Shown here piece by piece: positions 8,338 through 16,780 of a stretch of 64,000 nt of DNA. This DNA is from Lachnospiraceae bacterium. GTDB taxonomy: Bacteria; Bacillota_A; Clostridia; Lachnospirales; Lachnospiraceae. How positions within the stretch are numbered: the stretch's first letter is position 1; each line of letters starts with the position of its first letter. The translations under genes were made by a program, and so were the position numbers. The DNA is taken from contig JAFQCI010000124.1 in NCBI GenBank assembly GCA_017416505.1, positions 1-64,000 of the forward strand, written 5' to 3'. The notes beneath the pieces are model-generated. The model had not been told where the DNA came from. It saw only the letters and a list, made by a program, of their open reading frames with translations, and searched no databases.

Positions 8338-9528
8338 ATGGAAGCTAAAAAGGTAAAAGTAAATAATATAGAATATGCTGTCAAAGTTAGGTCTAATGGT
8401 ACATTAGAAGCAAAAGTATGGAATCCTTTTCAGAAGAAGCAATGTTCTGTTTATGCAAAGAATACAACTGAATTAAAGCGTAAAATAAGAGACAAAATTA
8501 TATCAAATGCCCAACAAACAATTAATCCAACTAACGATACAGTTGAACAATATATAACCAAATGGCTATATACTTATAAAATCAAAACAGTTAAAAGGTC
8601 TACTTTTGATTTACATGAGAAAATGTTTTTAAGATATATCAATCCTATTATAGGACATAAAAAATTCAAAGATGTTACAGATACAGACTTGCAAATCATA
8701 TTAAATGAAACATCAGAAACAAAAGCATTCTCAACTGTACGAAAAGTAAAAGAAACAATGAATCAAATTTGGGGATTTGCATATGAAAGAAAAGATATTG
8801 AAAAGAATTTATTACTTGTATTAAAGCTACCAAAAGAAAGTTTCTGTGGTAAAAAAACTAAGGAAATAAATGTATATACAGATACAGATATAAGGAAAAT
8901 GTATTCGGCTATTGTGGAATATTATAATAGTAGTCATTATTATCGCATATCACCGATATTTATTTTCTTAGCAAATACTGGATTGAGAATTGGTGAAGCA
9001 TTGGCATTAAATCACGAAGATATTGATTATGAAAATAAAACTGTTAATATAAACAAAACTCTTTCAAGAGTAAAAATAAGAGAAGATTTACCAGAAGATT
9101 CAGAACAAAGTTACGAATATATTATCACAGACCCAAAAACGAATACAAGTAATAGAATAGTAGATTTGAATAATACAGCAATATGGGCATTGCAGGAAAT
9201 CAAAAGAAGAAATGAAGAACAAGAAATTCCTAAAAGTAAATTTGTATTTTCTAGCGAATTAGGTAATTTTTTTAATCCAAGGTCGATAGAAGATACAATG
9301 AAGAGAGTATGTAATAGAGCTGGTATAGAATATTATGGGTTACATTCACTTAGACATACATTTGCTTCAAGGTGTTTCCAAAAAGGAATACCAGTTGAAA
9401 TTGTATCAAAAATATTAGGACATTCTTCTCCCACAATAACTACAAAAGTATATATTCATATCATGCCACATATGAAGAGAGATGCTGTTCTTTCATTAGA
9501 TGAAGATTTAAAAATTAAGGTAAGCTAG
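8338..9528 (+). CDS. int: Tyrosine-family site-specific integrase
   Basis: The 396-residue protein has the order arm-binding N-terminal domain (about 1-60), SAM-like core-binding domain (about 65-160) and catalytic domain. Catalytic residues visible are Arg in TGLRIGEAL, His and Arg in HSLRHTF, His in GHSS and the nucleophile Tyr in TKVYIHI. It should integrate and excise the element at the attachment site near 9.7 kb. AAAGGAGAAA precedes the ATG. The 12-bp tandem repeats start at its stop codon and are candidates for its arm-type binding sites. Confidence 0.95.
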   Translation: MEAKKVKVNNIEYAVKVRSNGTLEAKVWNPFQKKQCSVYAKNTTELKRKIRDKIISNAQQTINPTNDTVEQYITKWLYTYKIKTVKRSTFDLHEKMFLRYINPIIGHKKFKDVTDTDLQIILNETSETKAFSTVRKVKETMNQIWGFAYERKDIEKNLLLVLKLPKESFCGKKTKEINVYTDTDIRKMYSAIVEYYNSSHYYRISPIFIFLANTGLRIGEALALNHEDIDYENKTVNINKTLSRVKIREDLPEDSEQSYEYIITDPKTNTSNRIVDLNNTAIWALQEIKRRNEEQEIPKSKFVFSSELGNFFNPRSIEDTMKRVCNRAGIEYYGLHSLRHTFASRCFQKGIPVEIVSKILGHSSPTITTKVYIHIMPHMKRDAVLSLDEDLKIKVS

Positions 9529-9563
9529 TACCCTATTTAGTACCCTACTTTGTACCCTACTTT
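9528..9563. repeat. Three 12-bp tandem repeats, candidate integrase arm-binding sites
   Basis: The units begin at 9528, 9540 and 9552: GTACCCTATTTA, GTACCCTACTTT and GTACCCTACTTT. They start on the last base of the integrase gene and lie inside the presumed attachment end. Tandem direct repeats in this position are typical arm-type sites bound by the N-terminal integrase domain; that role is inferred. Confidence 0.6.
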
Positions 9564-9567
9564 TTGT

Positions 9568-9607
9568 GATAAAATATGATAAAATACGGTAAAATATAAT
9601 AAATTAA
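9568..9607. repeat. 10-bp periodic A+T-rich repeat next to the attachment site
   Basis: Four imperfect decamers run in tandem: GATAAAATAT, GATAAAATAC, GGTAAAATAT, AATAAATTAA. A 10-bp phase of A-tracts implies bent DNA, which would suit an intasome where Xis or a host factor acts. The function is inferred. Confidence 0.45.
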
Positions 9608-9683
9608 CATTTGTTTTTAGAAAAAGAAAGTTTCTGAAAAGTGGCTTAAATACAGTGTTTTCAAGTGTTTTTGAGGTGGAAAT

Positions 9684-9725
9684 TAAAAGTAGTTCGTATT
9701 ATCGAATCCCCCTCTCGCTACTTTT
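9684..9725 (+). other. Probable right attachment site (tRNA-3'-end-like remnant)
   Basis: Between the integrase and the first core gene lies a stretch with TCGAATCCCCC followed by TCTCGCTAC, which reads like the T-loop, T-stem and acceptor 3' strand of a tRNA, without the rest of a tRNA upstream. Outer bases AAAAGTAG and CTACTTTT are inverted repeats. It is followed by a terminator that would have served the interrupted RNA gene. The intact RNA gene is expected at the other end of the element, outside the window. Identity of the tRNA is not resolved. Confidence 0.5.
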
Positions 9726-9730
9726 ATGAA

Positions 9731-9761
9731 TGCTTGAAAAGTTAATTTTCAAGCATTTTTC
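9731..9761 (+). terminator. Rho-independent terminator
   Basis: A perfect 10-bp stem, TGCTTGAAAA / TTTTCAAGCA, with a 5-base loop and a run of T. It lies just downstream of the tRNA-like remnant and probably terminated that RNA gene before integration; it now also insulates the core genes from the element. Confidence 0.85.
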
Positions 9762-9800
9762 ATATTCAAATGTTAGAACGGAAGAGAAAGGGGATTTTTC

Positions 9801-10556
9801 ATGGAAGCCTATACCGGTTTTGCAAAAGTTTATGACGATTTCATGGATAATGTAGATTATGAAAACTGGACATCCTATCTGGTAGAGAGAATGAAAGAGT
9901 ATGGGATAACAGAAGGGATTCTTTTAGACCTTGGTTGTGGTACTGGTAAACTGACCCGTAAATTGGCTGAGTACGGATTTGATATGATAGGTGTGGATAA
10001 TTCTTATGAAATGCTGGATATTGCAAAAGAATCTACGGATGAGGAGCAAAATATTCTGTATCTGCTTCAGGATATGAGGGAATTTGAACTTTATGGAACT
10101 GTTTCTGCTATTACATCAAATTGTGACAGTTTAAATTATGTATTAGAATATGAGGATTTGGTTCAGGTATTTCGACTGGTAAATAATTATCTTGACCCGG
10201 AAGGTATTTTTATATTTGATATGAATACAGAGTATAAGTACAAAGAGATTTTGGGCGACCATACCATTGCGGAGGACAGGGAGGATATTAGTTTCATTTG
10301 GGATAATTATTATTATGAAGAAGAAAAAATGAATGAGTATGATTTGAATTTGTTTGTAAAAGAGGAAAATGGTCTGTATCGTAAATTACAGGAAACTCAT
10401 TATCAACGTGCATACTCTATTGAAGAGATTTCCCATGCAATTAAAACAGCAGGAATGGAATTGCTTGCCATATACGATGCTTTTACCAAAGATGAACCGA
10501 AGGAAGATTCCGAACGATTGCATTTTATTGTCAGAGAAAAAGGGAAAAAAGGATAA
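9801..10556 (+). CDS. Class I SAM-dependent methyltransferase
   Basis: The 251-residue protein has motif I LLDLGCGTGKL near residue 41, then an acidic motif II region (MIGVDNSYEML), as in Methyltransf_25/11 families. The substrate cannot be read. It is the first core gene after the attachment site and is followed 46 bases later by hslO, with which it may be co-transcribed. The ATG has GAAAGGGG upstream. Confidence 0.85.
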   Translation: MEAYTGFAKVYDDFMDNVDYENWTSYLVERMKEYGITEGILLDLGCGTGKLTRKLAEYGFDMIGVDNSYEMLDIAKESTDEEQNILYLLQDMREFELYGTVSAITSNCDSLNYVLEYEDLVQVFRLVNNYLDPEGIFIFDMNTEYKYKEILGDHTIAEDREDISFIWDNYYYEEEKMNEYDLNLFVKEENGLYRKLQETHYQRAYSIEEISHAIKTAGMELLAIYDAFTKDEPKEDSERLHFIVREKGKKG

Positions 10557-10602
10557 GAAGTTTTAGTATGATAGAAATGAACTGGTAAAATGGAGGTTAA
10601 AC

Positions 10603-11475
10603 ATGGATTATATAATTAGAGGAACTGCTGCGGAAGGCCAGGTACGTTTTTTTGCAGCTACAACAAAAGAATTGGTTGAAAAGGGAAGAGAACTTCATAA
10701 TACAAGTCCTGTGGCAACGGCTGCATTGGGAAGATTATTGACTGCTGGAGCCATGATGGGAAGTATGTGTAAAAATGACTCAGATGTGATTACATTACAA
10801 ATTAAATGTAGTGGGCCTATTGAAGGCTTAGTGGTAACTGCAGATTCAAAAGCTAATGTAAAAGGTTATGTGTTTAATCCTGATGTTATGCTGCCACCAA
10901 GTGCCAAGGGTAAACTGGATGTAGGACGGGCATTGGATTTAGGTATTTTAAGTGTAATTAAAGATATCGGATTAAAAGAACCTTATGTGGGACAGACTCA
11001 TTTGGTTTCCGGAGAAATTGCTGAGGATTTAACTTATTATTTTGCAACTTCGGAGCAGGTACCGACTTCTGTGGCTTTAGGAGTATTAATGAACAAGGAT
11101 AATACTGTAAGACAGGCAGGAGGATTTATTATCCAGTTGATGCCTTTTGCCAGTGAAGAAGTAATTTCCTCTTTGGAAGAAAAGTTAAAGGAATTTACAT
11201 CCATTACTTCCTTAATGGACCAGGGAATGACGCCGGAAGATATGATAAATCGTTTGTTAGGGGATTTTGGTGTTACAATTTGGGATAAAATAGATACCAA
11301 ATTTGAATGTAACTGCAGTAAAGAAAGAGTAGCCAAGGCGGTTATGAGCATTGGACGAAAAGATTTAACTGAGATGGTGGAAGACGGAGAACCAATCGAA
11401 GTAAATTGCCATTTCTGTAATGAAAAATATAATTTCAGTGTGGAAGAACTAAAAGAAATGCTTCGTTCTTCGTAA
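10603..11475 (+). CDS. hslO: Redox-regulated chaperonin Hsp33
   Basis: Hsp33 is a cytoplasmic holdase activated by oxidation and unfolding. The 290-residue length is standard. The C-terminal zinc switch is visible as CNC (about residue 237) and CHFC (about residue 269), the CxC...CxxC tetrad that releases zinc on oxidation. The N-terminal domain begins with YIIRGTAAEGQVRFFAA, typical of the family. A terminator-like hairpin follows. Confidence 0.96.
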   Translation: MDYIIRGTAAEGQVRFFAATTKELVEKGRELHNTSPVATAALGRLLTAGAMMGSMCKNDSDVITLQIKCSGPIEGLVVTADSKANVKGYVFNPDVMLPPSAKGKLDVGRALDLGILSVIKDIGLKEPYVGQTHLVSGEIAEDLTYYFATSEQVPTSVALGVLMNKDNTVRQAGGFIIQLMPFASEEVISSLEEKLKEFTSITSLMDQGMTPEDMINRLLGDFGVTIWDKIDTKFECNCSKERVAKAVMSIGRKDLTEMVEDGEPIEVNCHFCNEKYNFSVEELKEMLRSS

Positions 11476-11500
11476 AAAGTAAACTTTTTCATAAGAAAAT

Positions 11501-11540
11501 AAAAGAAGGTAGTTTCCTAGGTGAGAAATTACCTTCTTTT
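11501..11540. terminator. Bidirectional terminator hairpin between hslO and the minus-strand gene
   Basis: Arms AAAAGAAGGTAGTTTC and GAAATTACCTTCTTTT pair over 16 bp with one wobble, and T-rich or A-rich flanks on both sides allow termination from either strand. It lies between two convergent genes. Confidence 0.85.
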
Positions 11541-11553
11541 ATTATGGAAATAG

Positions 11554-11976
11554 TTATTCAGTAAGAGGAGTAACCTCTGGAATATCTTCTGTCAGGTTTA
11601 CTTCGGCAGAAGGTTCAGTTGCAGTTTCTGTAGTGGAATCTTTGGAAACTTCATCTTCTTCTGGGGAAGTGATATGAATGGTTCGATATTCTCTATCGTG
11701 GTTTTCTTCGAAAATTTCATCGGAAAAGTCATCAACATCCACGATTTCGTTTGTGTCTGCTTTTTTAGCATCCCACTGGAGTTTCTTTTCCTTTGCAAAG
11801 TCAACTGCCTTATCTTTTAATTCCACACCTTTATCAAAGTATGGTTTTAAAGGATTCTCGTCGGAATTTTCTAAAATTTTAGATTCCTTAATCTTATCAC
11901 GAAATACATACATTGCTCCACCAATGGCAGCAGTAGCGGTAGCTAAAAATAAAAGTTTATTTGATTTTTTTGACAT
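11554..11976 (-). CDS. Small membrane-anchored acidic protein, unknown function
   Basis: The 140-residue protein has one N-terminal hydrophobic segment (LLFLATATAAIGGAMYVF, about residues 9-26), then a lysine-containing helical stretch and a very acidic, Thr/Glu-rich tail. The layout resembles YtxH-like membrane-anchored proteins of Firmicutes, but no family motif is certain. It has its own promoter (12073 to 12045 on the minus strand) and converges on hslO. Confidence 0.65.
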   Translation of the reverse strand: MSKKSNKLLFLATATAAIGGAMYVFRDKIKESKILENSDENPLKPYFDKGVELKDKAVDFAKEKKLQWDAKKADTNEIVDVDDFSDEIFEENHDREYRTIHITSPEEDEVSKDSTTETATEPSAEVNLTEDIPEVTPLTE

Positions 11977-12044
11977 AATGAAACACCTCGTTTAAAATAT
12001 TGAGTTATAAGGTCTATTCTTTGTTACGTTTAGCACATAACAAT

Positions 12045-12073
12045 ATTATAGTATGTTTTCCATAAAAAATCAA
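12045..12073 (-). promoter_or_regulatory. SigmaA-type promoter for the minus-strand membrane-anchored protein
   Basis: Read on the minus strand, TTGATT (12073-12068) and TATAAT (12050-12045) are 17 bp apart. The -35 region abuts that of the plus-strand promoter at 12074. Confidence 0.7.
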
Positions 12074-12102
12074 TTGACGTATGAAAAAAAATACGTTAAT
12101 AT
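12074..12102 (+). promoter_or_regulatory. SigmaA-type promoter for the YqeG-like phosphatase gene
   Basis: TTGACG (12074-12079) and TAATAT (12097-12102) are 17 bp apart, with the gene start at 12157. The -35 box is back to back with the minus-strand promoter. Confidence 0.65.
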
Positions 12103-12156
12103 TTTCCTGAAAAACTAAGGTGACACATATCGTCCTAAAAGAAAGAGGAGAAGACT

Positions 12157-12666
12157 ATGTTTCAGTATTTTTATCCACATGATTATAAAGATTCCACCTA
12201 TGAGATTGATTTTGAGGAATATTATAAAAAGGGTTATAGGGGAGTTTTGTTTGATATTGATAATACCCTGGTAAGGCATGGAGCAGATGCAGACCAAAAG
12301 GCAGAGCAATTATTTAAGGATTTAAAAGAGATGGGTTTTGCTACCTGCCTTATTTCAAACAATAAAGAAGAAAGAGTAAAACGCTTTAACAAAAATATTA
12401 AGACAAAATATATCTTTAAGGCAGGAAAGCCATTAAAGAAGAATTATAAGAAAGCCATGGAAATGATGGGAACGAATCCTGAAAACAGTATTTTTGTCGG
12501 GGACCAGATTTTTACGGACGTAATCGGTGCAAAAAGGTGTGGAATGCACTGTATTCTGGTAAAACCTATTCATCCGAAGGAAGAAATACAAATCGTATTA
12601 AAACGCTATTTGGAAAAGCCGATTATAAAATCCTATGAAAAACAGAAAAGAAAAAAGAATCGATAG
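12157..12666 (+). CDS. YqeG-family HAD IIIA phosphatase
   Basis: The 169-residue protein has HAD motif I FDIDNTLV (about residue 32), motif II LISNN and motif III/IV VGDQIFTDVIGAKRCG. This matches the YqeG/PGP_phosphatase family of Firmicutes, usually found near aroE/aroK or yqeH; here aroK follows. The precise substrate is unknown. AAGAGGAGAAG precedes the ATG. Confidence 0.88.
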   Translation: MFQYFYPHDYKDSTYEIDFEEYYKKGYRGVLFDIDNTLVRHGADADQKAEQLFKDLKEMGFATCLISNNKEERVKRFNKNIKTKYIFKAGKPLKKNYKKAMEMMGTNPENSIFVGDQIFTDVIGAKRCGMHCILVKPIHPKEEIQIVLKRYLEKPIIKSYEKQKRKKNR

Positions 12667-12667
12667 A

Positions 12668-12700
12668 GTTACTGTTCACGAGGCACGAGTGAACAGTAAC
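12668..12700. repeat. 33-bp REP-like palindrome, copy 1
   Basis: Perfect arms GTTACTGTTCAC and GTGAACAGTAAC flank a 9-base centre GAGGCACGA. A second copy with the same centre is at 39460-39492. It lies just after the yqeG-like stop codon and could form a stable hairpin at the transcript end. Confidence 0.8.
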
Positions 12701-12760
12701 CCTGATAGTAACAATATTCTTTCGTTGTTGTACTTTTTTCGTGCATTTTTAGAGTAGATA

Positions 12761-12769
12761 TGGTATAAT
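12761..12769 (+). promoter_or_regulatory. Extended -10 promoter element upstream of aroK
   Basis: TGGTATAAT is a perfect -10 with a TGn extension; the -35 position holds only a weak GTGCAT. The first aroK start codon is about 20 bases downstream. Confidence 0.6.
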
Positions 12770-12789
12770 GGATGTAACGAACCAAAGGA

Positions 12790-13305
12790 ATGGAGATGTA
12801 TATGAGAAACATTATTTTAATTGGTTTTATGGGTGCGGGAAAGACGGCAGTTGGGAATCGCCTTTCGAAGAAACTCGGATATGAATATATTGATACGGAC
12901 CAATATATCGAGGAAAAGGAAGGAATGACGATTTCCAATATTTTTGCTGAAAAGGGAGAAGACTATTTTCGTAATCTGGAAACATCAGTGATAAAAGAGT
13001 TGATGTTAAGAGAAAAAGCTACTATTTTTTCAACAGGAGGAGGTATGCCCCTTAGAAGGGAAAATGCAGAATTGTTAAAGGAGCTGGGAGTTGTAGTATA
13101 CTTAAAGGCAACGCCGGATACGATTTATGGCAGAGTAAAAGGTGATACGAAACGACCATTGTTGCAATGCGACAATCCAAAACAAAAAATCATGGATTTG
13201 CTGGAAATCAGAAATCCGAAATACGAAGCGGCATGTGACTATGCTGTTTGCGTAGATAATAAAGATATCCAGACGGTGGCACAAGAAGTGACGAAATTGC
13301 TATAA
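12790..13305 (+). CDS. aroK: Shikimate kinase
   Basis: It phosphorylates shikimate in the chorismate pathway. The P-loop GFMGAGKTAVG is near residue 12, the DTDQYIEEKEG substrate region follows, the GGG shikimate-binding segment STGGGMPLR is central, and the lid arginine region (KGDTKRPLL) is near residue 117. The length of 171 is standard. The start could be 12790 or 12802; both have purine-rich upstream sequence. It is closely followed by an M24 peptidase gene and efp, a common clostridial cluster. Confidence 0.95.
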   Translation: MEMYMRNIILIGFMGAGKTAVGNRLSKKLGYEYIDTDQYIEEKEGMTISNIFAEKGEDYFRNLETSVIKELMLREKATIFSTGGGMPLRRENAELLKELGVVVYLKATPDTIYGRVKGDTKRPLLQCDNPKQKIMDLLEIRNPKYEAACDYAVCVDNKDIQTVAQEVTKLL

Positions 13306-13317
13306 GAAGGTGGGTAA

Positions 13318-14385
13318 ATGAATAATTTAGAAAGAGTACATCGACTTTTAGGAGAGAGCGAATTAGATGCTGTCGTGATAAAGGAAGCGAATTGTTTAAG
13401 ATATTTTTCAGATTTCACAGGTGGGGAAGGTACCTTGGTTGTGGGAAAAGATTTTAATATTCTTTATACGGATTCCAGATATGTGGAGAGTGCATCATAT
13501 GAGGCGAAGTGCTTTGAAGTCAGGGATATCGGAAGAAAAAAATATTCAGAATGTATTGCTGAAATTTTAAAAGAAAAAGAAGTACATAAAGCAGGATTTG
13601 AAGGAAATACTATATTATTAAAAGATTTCCGGCAAATGACGGAAGCAGTACCAGAGGTTTCGTGGGAGGATATCAGTTCTGATATTGAGGAAATCAGAAT
13701 GATAAAGAATTCTTTAGAAATCGTAAACATTGAACGGGCAGAGGCGATAGGGGATTTAGCATTTAATAAAATCCTTAATTTTATCCGCCCTGGGGTTACG
13801 GAAAAGGAAATTGCAATGGAGCTGGAGCGGATTATGCAGATGAATGGAGCCTCCGGTCAAAGTTTTGAAACCATTGTTGCTTCCGGAACCAATAGTTCCA
13901 TGCCCCATGCCAATGTAACGGACAAAGAAATAGAATATGGTGATTTTGTTATCATGGATTTTGGTTGTAAATTCGAAGGATATTGTTCGGATATGACCCG
14001 AACCGTGGTAGTTGGAAAAGCCAATGAGGAACAGCGGAAAATTTATCAGACAGTGTTGGATGCACAACGGGCAGCGTTAGAGGTAATCAAAGAAGGCATG
14101 GTATGTTCAGAAGTGGATAAAGTAGCTAGAGATTTGATTGCCAATGCTGGTTTTGGAGAATGTTTTGGCCATGCTTTAGGACATAGCGTGGGATTGGAAA
14201 TTCATGAAGCTCCGAATCTTTCGCCAAGGTGTAACAAAGTTTTACAGGAGAATATGTTAATGACGGTAGAACCGGGAATTTATCTTCCGGGCTTTGGTGG
14301 AGTTCGTATTGAAGATTTGGTTTTAATTACAAAAGACGGATATCGAAATCTCACTTATTCCAGAAAAGATTTGGTAGAGCTATAG
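13318..14385 (+). CDS. M24-family Xaa-Pro aminopeptidase-like metallopeptidase
   Basis: The 355-residue protein has a creatinase-type N-terminal domain (about 1-125) and a pita-bread catalytic domain. Metal ligands visible are Asp in VIMDFGC, Asp in CSDMTRT, His in GHALGHSVG, Glu in TVEPGIY and Glu in VRIEDLV. It should release N-terminal residues ahead of proline. Its position just upstream of efp is conserved in Firmicutes; EF-P helps translate polyproline, so the pairing may be functional. GAAGGTGGG precedes the ATG. Confidence 0.92.
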   Translation: MNNLERVHRLLGESELDAVVIKEANCLRYFSDFTGGEGTLVVGKDFNILYTDSRYVESASYEAKCFEVRDIGRKKYSECIAEILKEKEVHKAGFEGNTILLKDFRQMTEAVPEVSWEDISSDIEEIRMIKNSLEIVNIERAEAIGDLAFNKILNFIRPGVTEKEIAMELERIMQMNGASGQSFETIVASGTNSSMPHANVTDKEIEYGDFVIMDFGCKFEGYCSDMTRTVVVGKANEEQRKIYQTVLDAQRAALEVIKEGMVCSEVDKVARDLIANAGFGECFGHALGHSVGLEIHEAPNLSPRCNKVLQENMLMTVEPGIYLPGFGGVRIEDLVLITKDGYRNLTYSRKDLVEL

Positions 14386-14468
14386 GGCAGATAGGATGGT
14401 TTTAAAGATGATAGTGTTTCATCTGTTTCTAATCTGTTACAATTATCTTACCTTATAGAAAAAAATAG

Positions 14469-14497
14469 TTGAAAAAGTGAGAAAATTATTATAGAAT
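14469..14497 (+). promoter_or_regulatory. SigmaA-type promoter upstream of efp
   Basis: TTGAAA (14469-14474) and TAGAAT (14492-14497) are 17 bp apart and 53 bases upstream of the efp start. Confidence 0.65.
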
Positions 14498-14549
14498 AAT
14501 GAAAGACAGTGTGTATGAGAAACACGATATTTAAGGAGGAACTTAATCA

Positions 14550-15107
14550 ATGGTAACAGCAGGCGATTTTAGAAATGGTCTTACAATCGAATTAGAAGGC
14601 AATGTATATCAGGTAATTGAATTTCAACATGTTAAACCAGGTAAGGGAGCAGCTTTCGTTCGTACTAAGTTAAAGAACATTAAGAGTGGTGGTGTAGTTG
14701 AAAAGACTTTCCGTCCAACTGAAAAATGCCCTCAGGCTCATATTGAAAGACAGGAAATGCAATACTTATATTCAGATGGTGAATTATTCCACTTCATGAA
14801 TACAGAAACTTTTGACCAGATTGCATTGAATGCAGATGCAATTGGAGATTCACTTAAGTTCGTAAAAGAAAATGAAATGGTTAAGATGGTTTCCCATAAT
14901 GGAGAAGTATTTGCGGTAGAACCACCATTGTTTGTAGAATTAGAAATTACAGAATGCGAACCAGGTGTTAAGGGTGATACTGCTACTGGTGCTACAAAGC
15001 CTTGTGTAGTTGAAACAGGAGCAACTCTTTATGTACCTTTATTCGTAAATCAAGGTGATACTATTAAGATTGATACTCGTACAGGAGAATATTTATCCAG
15101 AGTATAA
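14550..15107 (+). CDS. efp: Translation elongation factor P
   Basis: EF-P relieves ribosome stalling at polyproline. The 185-residue length and three beta-barrel domains are standard (KOW-like N domain starting [14 protein letters not shown] domains after residue 65; C-terminal GEYLSRV). The domain I loop [10 protein letters not shown] carries the Lys that is modified in other bacteria. AAGGAGGAA precedes the ATG and a strong promoter lies upstream. Confidence 0.97.
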   Translation: MVTAGDFRNGLTIELEGNVYQVIEFQHVKPGKGAAFVRTKLKNIKSGGVVEKTFRPTEKCPQAHIERQEMQYLYSDGELFHFMNTETFDQIALNADAIGDSLKFVKENEMVKMVSHNGEVFAVEPPLFVELEITECEPGVKGDTATGATKPCVVETGATLYVPLFVNQGDTIKIDTRTGEYLSRV

Positions 15108-15113
15108 TGTTAA

Positions 15114-15178
15114 GGTGGATAAGTCTTTTAAAACTTTAATTTATCCACATAATCATAACGAAAACTTAATTATCCACA
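15114..15178. other. Cluster of three DnaA-box-like 9-mers between efp and spoIIIAA
   Basis: TTATCCACA occurs at 15141-15149 and 15170-15178, and GGTGGATAA (inverse of TTATCCACC) at 15114-15122. Two perfect boxes and one near-perfect box in 65 bp could bind DnaA. Parts of each also form hairpin arms, so they may simply be structural. No replication genes are near, so this is not oriC. Confidence 0.4.
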
Positions 15179-15217
15179 AATCCGAACTGAAAAGAAGGAT
15201 TTGTGGATTTTTTTTGT
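15172..15217 (+). terminator. Rho-independent terminator of efp
   Basis: Perfect 12-bp arms ATCCACAAATCC and GGATTTGTGGAT are followed by a run of eight T. It separates efp from the spoIIIA operon. Confidence 0.9.
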
Positions 15218-15307
15218 CATATTCCAGAGTGGTTCTCATATATTATATATAAAGGTAATTGTTCAGAGTAAATCTCGAAAACACTACACAAAATAAGGAG
15301 AGAATAT

Positions 15308-16258
15308 ATGGACAAACTGGAATTGTTGCATCACATTTTTCCGAAAAACATACAGAGTATGTTAGAAAATGCACCGATTACTTATTATAAGTTACAGGAA
15401 GTACGATTAAGAGTCAATGAACCCCTTATTATTATTTATGATAATAAGGAGTATTTGTTTGGAAAAAATGGACAAATGGAAAGACAATGTAAGTTTCCCT
15501 ATATTGTAAGTGCAACAGAAATCAAAGAAACCCTGGAGTATGTCAGCAGTCATTCTCTTTATGCCTATGAAGATGAAATCAGACAAGGCTTTATTACGGT
15601 TCAGGGAGGGCATAGGGTTGGAATTGCAGGGAAGGTGGTAGTGGAAGAAGGAATGATTAAAAATGTAAAATATATTTCCTTTTTAAATATTAGAATTTCC
15701 CATCAGGTTTTAGGATGTTCCGATGAAATTATGCCTTACATAACAAAAAGAAATGAAATATATCATACCTTGATTATTTCCCCTCCAAGGTGTGGAAAAA
15801 CTACACTCCTTAGGGACATGATTCGTAGTATCTCCAATGGATTTGAAGAATTCCAAGGGGCTACGGTTGGAGTTGTAGACGAAAGGTCAGAGATAGGTGC
15901 CTGCTTTTTAGGTGAGCCGCAAAACGATTTAGGAATCCGTACCGATGTTCTGGATTGTTGTCCAAAGGCAAAGGGAATGCTGATGTTAATCCGCTCCATG
16001 TCACCTCAGGTGATAGCAGTAGATGAGATTGGACATAGAGAAGATTTAGAGGCGATTGAATATGTCATTAATTGTGGTTGTAAATTAATTGCCACGGTTC
16101 ATGGTAATTCCATTGATGATATTAAATCCAAGCCCCTGCTTAGAAAATTAGTGCAGGAAAGAGTCTTTGAACGCTATATCGTTTTAAATAATCTGGACCA
16201 TGTAGGGAATATCTCCGATATTTTTGATTCTCAAGGGAACCAGTTATATCATGTTTAA
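15308..16258 (+). CDS. spoIIIAA: Stage III sporulation protein AA (ATPase)
   Basis: SpoIIIAA is the secretion-type ATPase of the mother cell-forespore channel. The Walker A PPRCGKTTLLRDM is near residue 159 and Walker B-like VIAVDEIG near residue 239. The 316-residue length is normal. It opens an eight-gene operon in the canonical order AA to AH. The last bases overlap spoIIIAB. Expression in B. subtilis is mother-cell specific (SigE); no SigE promoter was confidently read here. Confidence 0.96.
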   Translation: MDKLELLHHIFPKNIQSMLENAPITYYKLQEVRLRVNEPLIIIYDNKEYLFGKNGQMERQCKFPYIVSATEIKETLEYVSSHSLYAYEDEIRQGFITVQGGHRVGIAGKVVVEEGMIKNVKYISFLNIRISHQVLGCSDEIMPYITKRNEIYHTLIISPPRCGKTTLLRDMIRSISNGFEEFQGATVGVVDERSEIGACFLGEPQNDLGIRTDVLDCCPKAKGMLMLIRSMSPQVIAVDEIGHREDLEAIEYVINCGCKLIATVHGNSIDDIKSKPLLRKLVQERVFERYIVLNNLDHVGNISDIFDSQGNQLYHV

Positions 16259-16763
16259 ATTGTTTGGTGCCTGCTTTTTGGTAGTGGGAGGTTACTTTTG
16301 GGGCGAGAGTATTGCGTTAAAAAAAAAGGAGCGATATTTAAATCTTTTGAACTGGTCGCAGATTCTAATGGATATCGAAGGGGAAATACGCACCATGGCA
16401 ACTCCCTTACCAATTTTGCTGGTTGAAATCGGAGAAAAAAGAAAATGTAACATCGGAGAAAGTTTAATACAGGTAGGAAAGCGGATTCAAATGAGGGAAA
16501 GGCAGAGTTTTGCAGAGATTTGGGAGGAGGAAATCAAAAGGGGGAATTTTGAAATGGGAAAAGATGAATTAGATAGAATGATTTCGGTGGGAAAGAATCT
16601 TGGATTTCTGGATAAAAGTCAACAGGTATTATTTTTAGAGCAGACAAGAAAAGATTTAAAGATGCCCATAGAGTCGGCATTTTTACAATGGAAGGAAGCA
16701 AAAGGATTTTATGAAAAGATAGGAATTTTAGCGGCAAGTATGATAGTTGTTTTGCTGCTTTAA
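16251..16763 (+). CDS. spoIIIAB: Stage III sporulation protein AB
   Basis: This is a 170-residue membrane protein with an N-terminal hydrophobic segment (LFGACFLVVGGYFWG), a helical soluble region and a C-terminal hydrophobic tail (IGILAASMIVVLLL). The layout matches SpoIIIAB, related to GspF-type secretion platform proteins. The start at 16251 overlaps the spoIIIAA stop by 8 bases. Confidence 0.92.
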   Translation: MFKLFGACFLVVGGYFWGESIALKKKERYLNLLNWSQILMDIEGEIRTMATPLPILLVEIGEKRKCNIGESLIQVGKRIQMRERQSFAEIWEEEIKRGNFEMGKDELDRMISVGKNLGFLDKSQQVLFLEQTRKDLKMPIESAFLQWKEAKGFYEKIGILAASMIVVLLL

Positions 16764-16780
16764 TGATTTGGGGGAGTAAA

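Noticed and set aside
9528..9607. CRISPR-like array
   Set aside because: The repeats are 12 and 10 bases long and directly tandem, with no spacers and no cas genes.
15114..15178. Chromosomal replication origin
   Set aside because: DnaA boxes are present, but there is no dnaA, dnaN or A+T-rich unwinding element, and the genes around are efp and spoIIIA.
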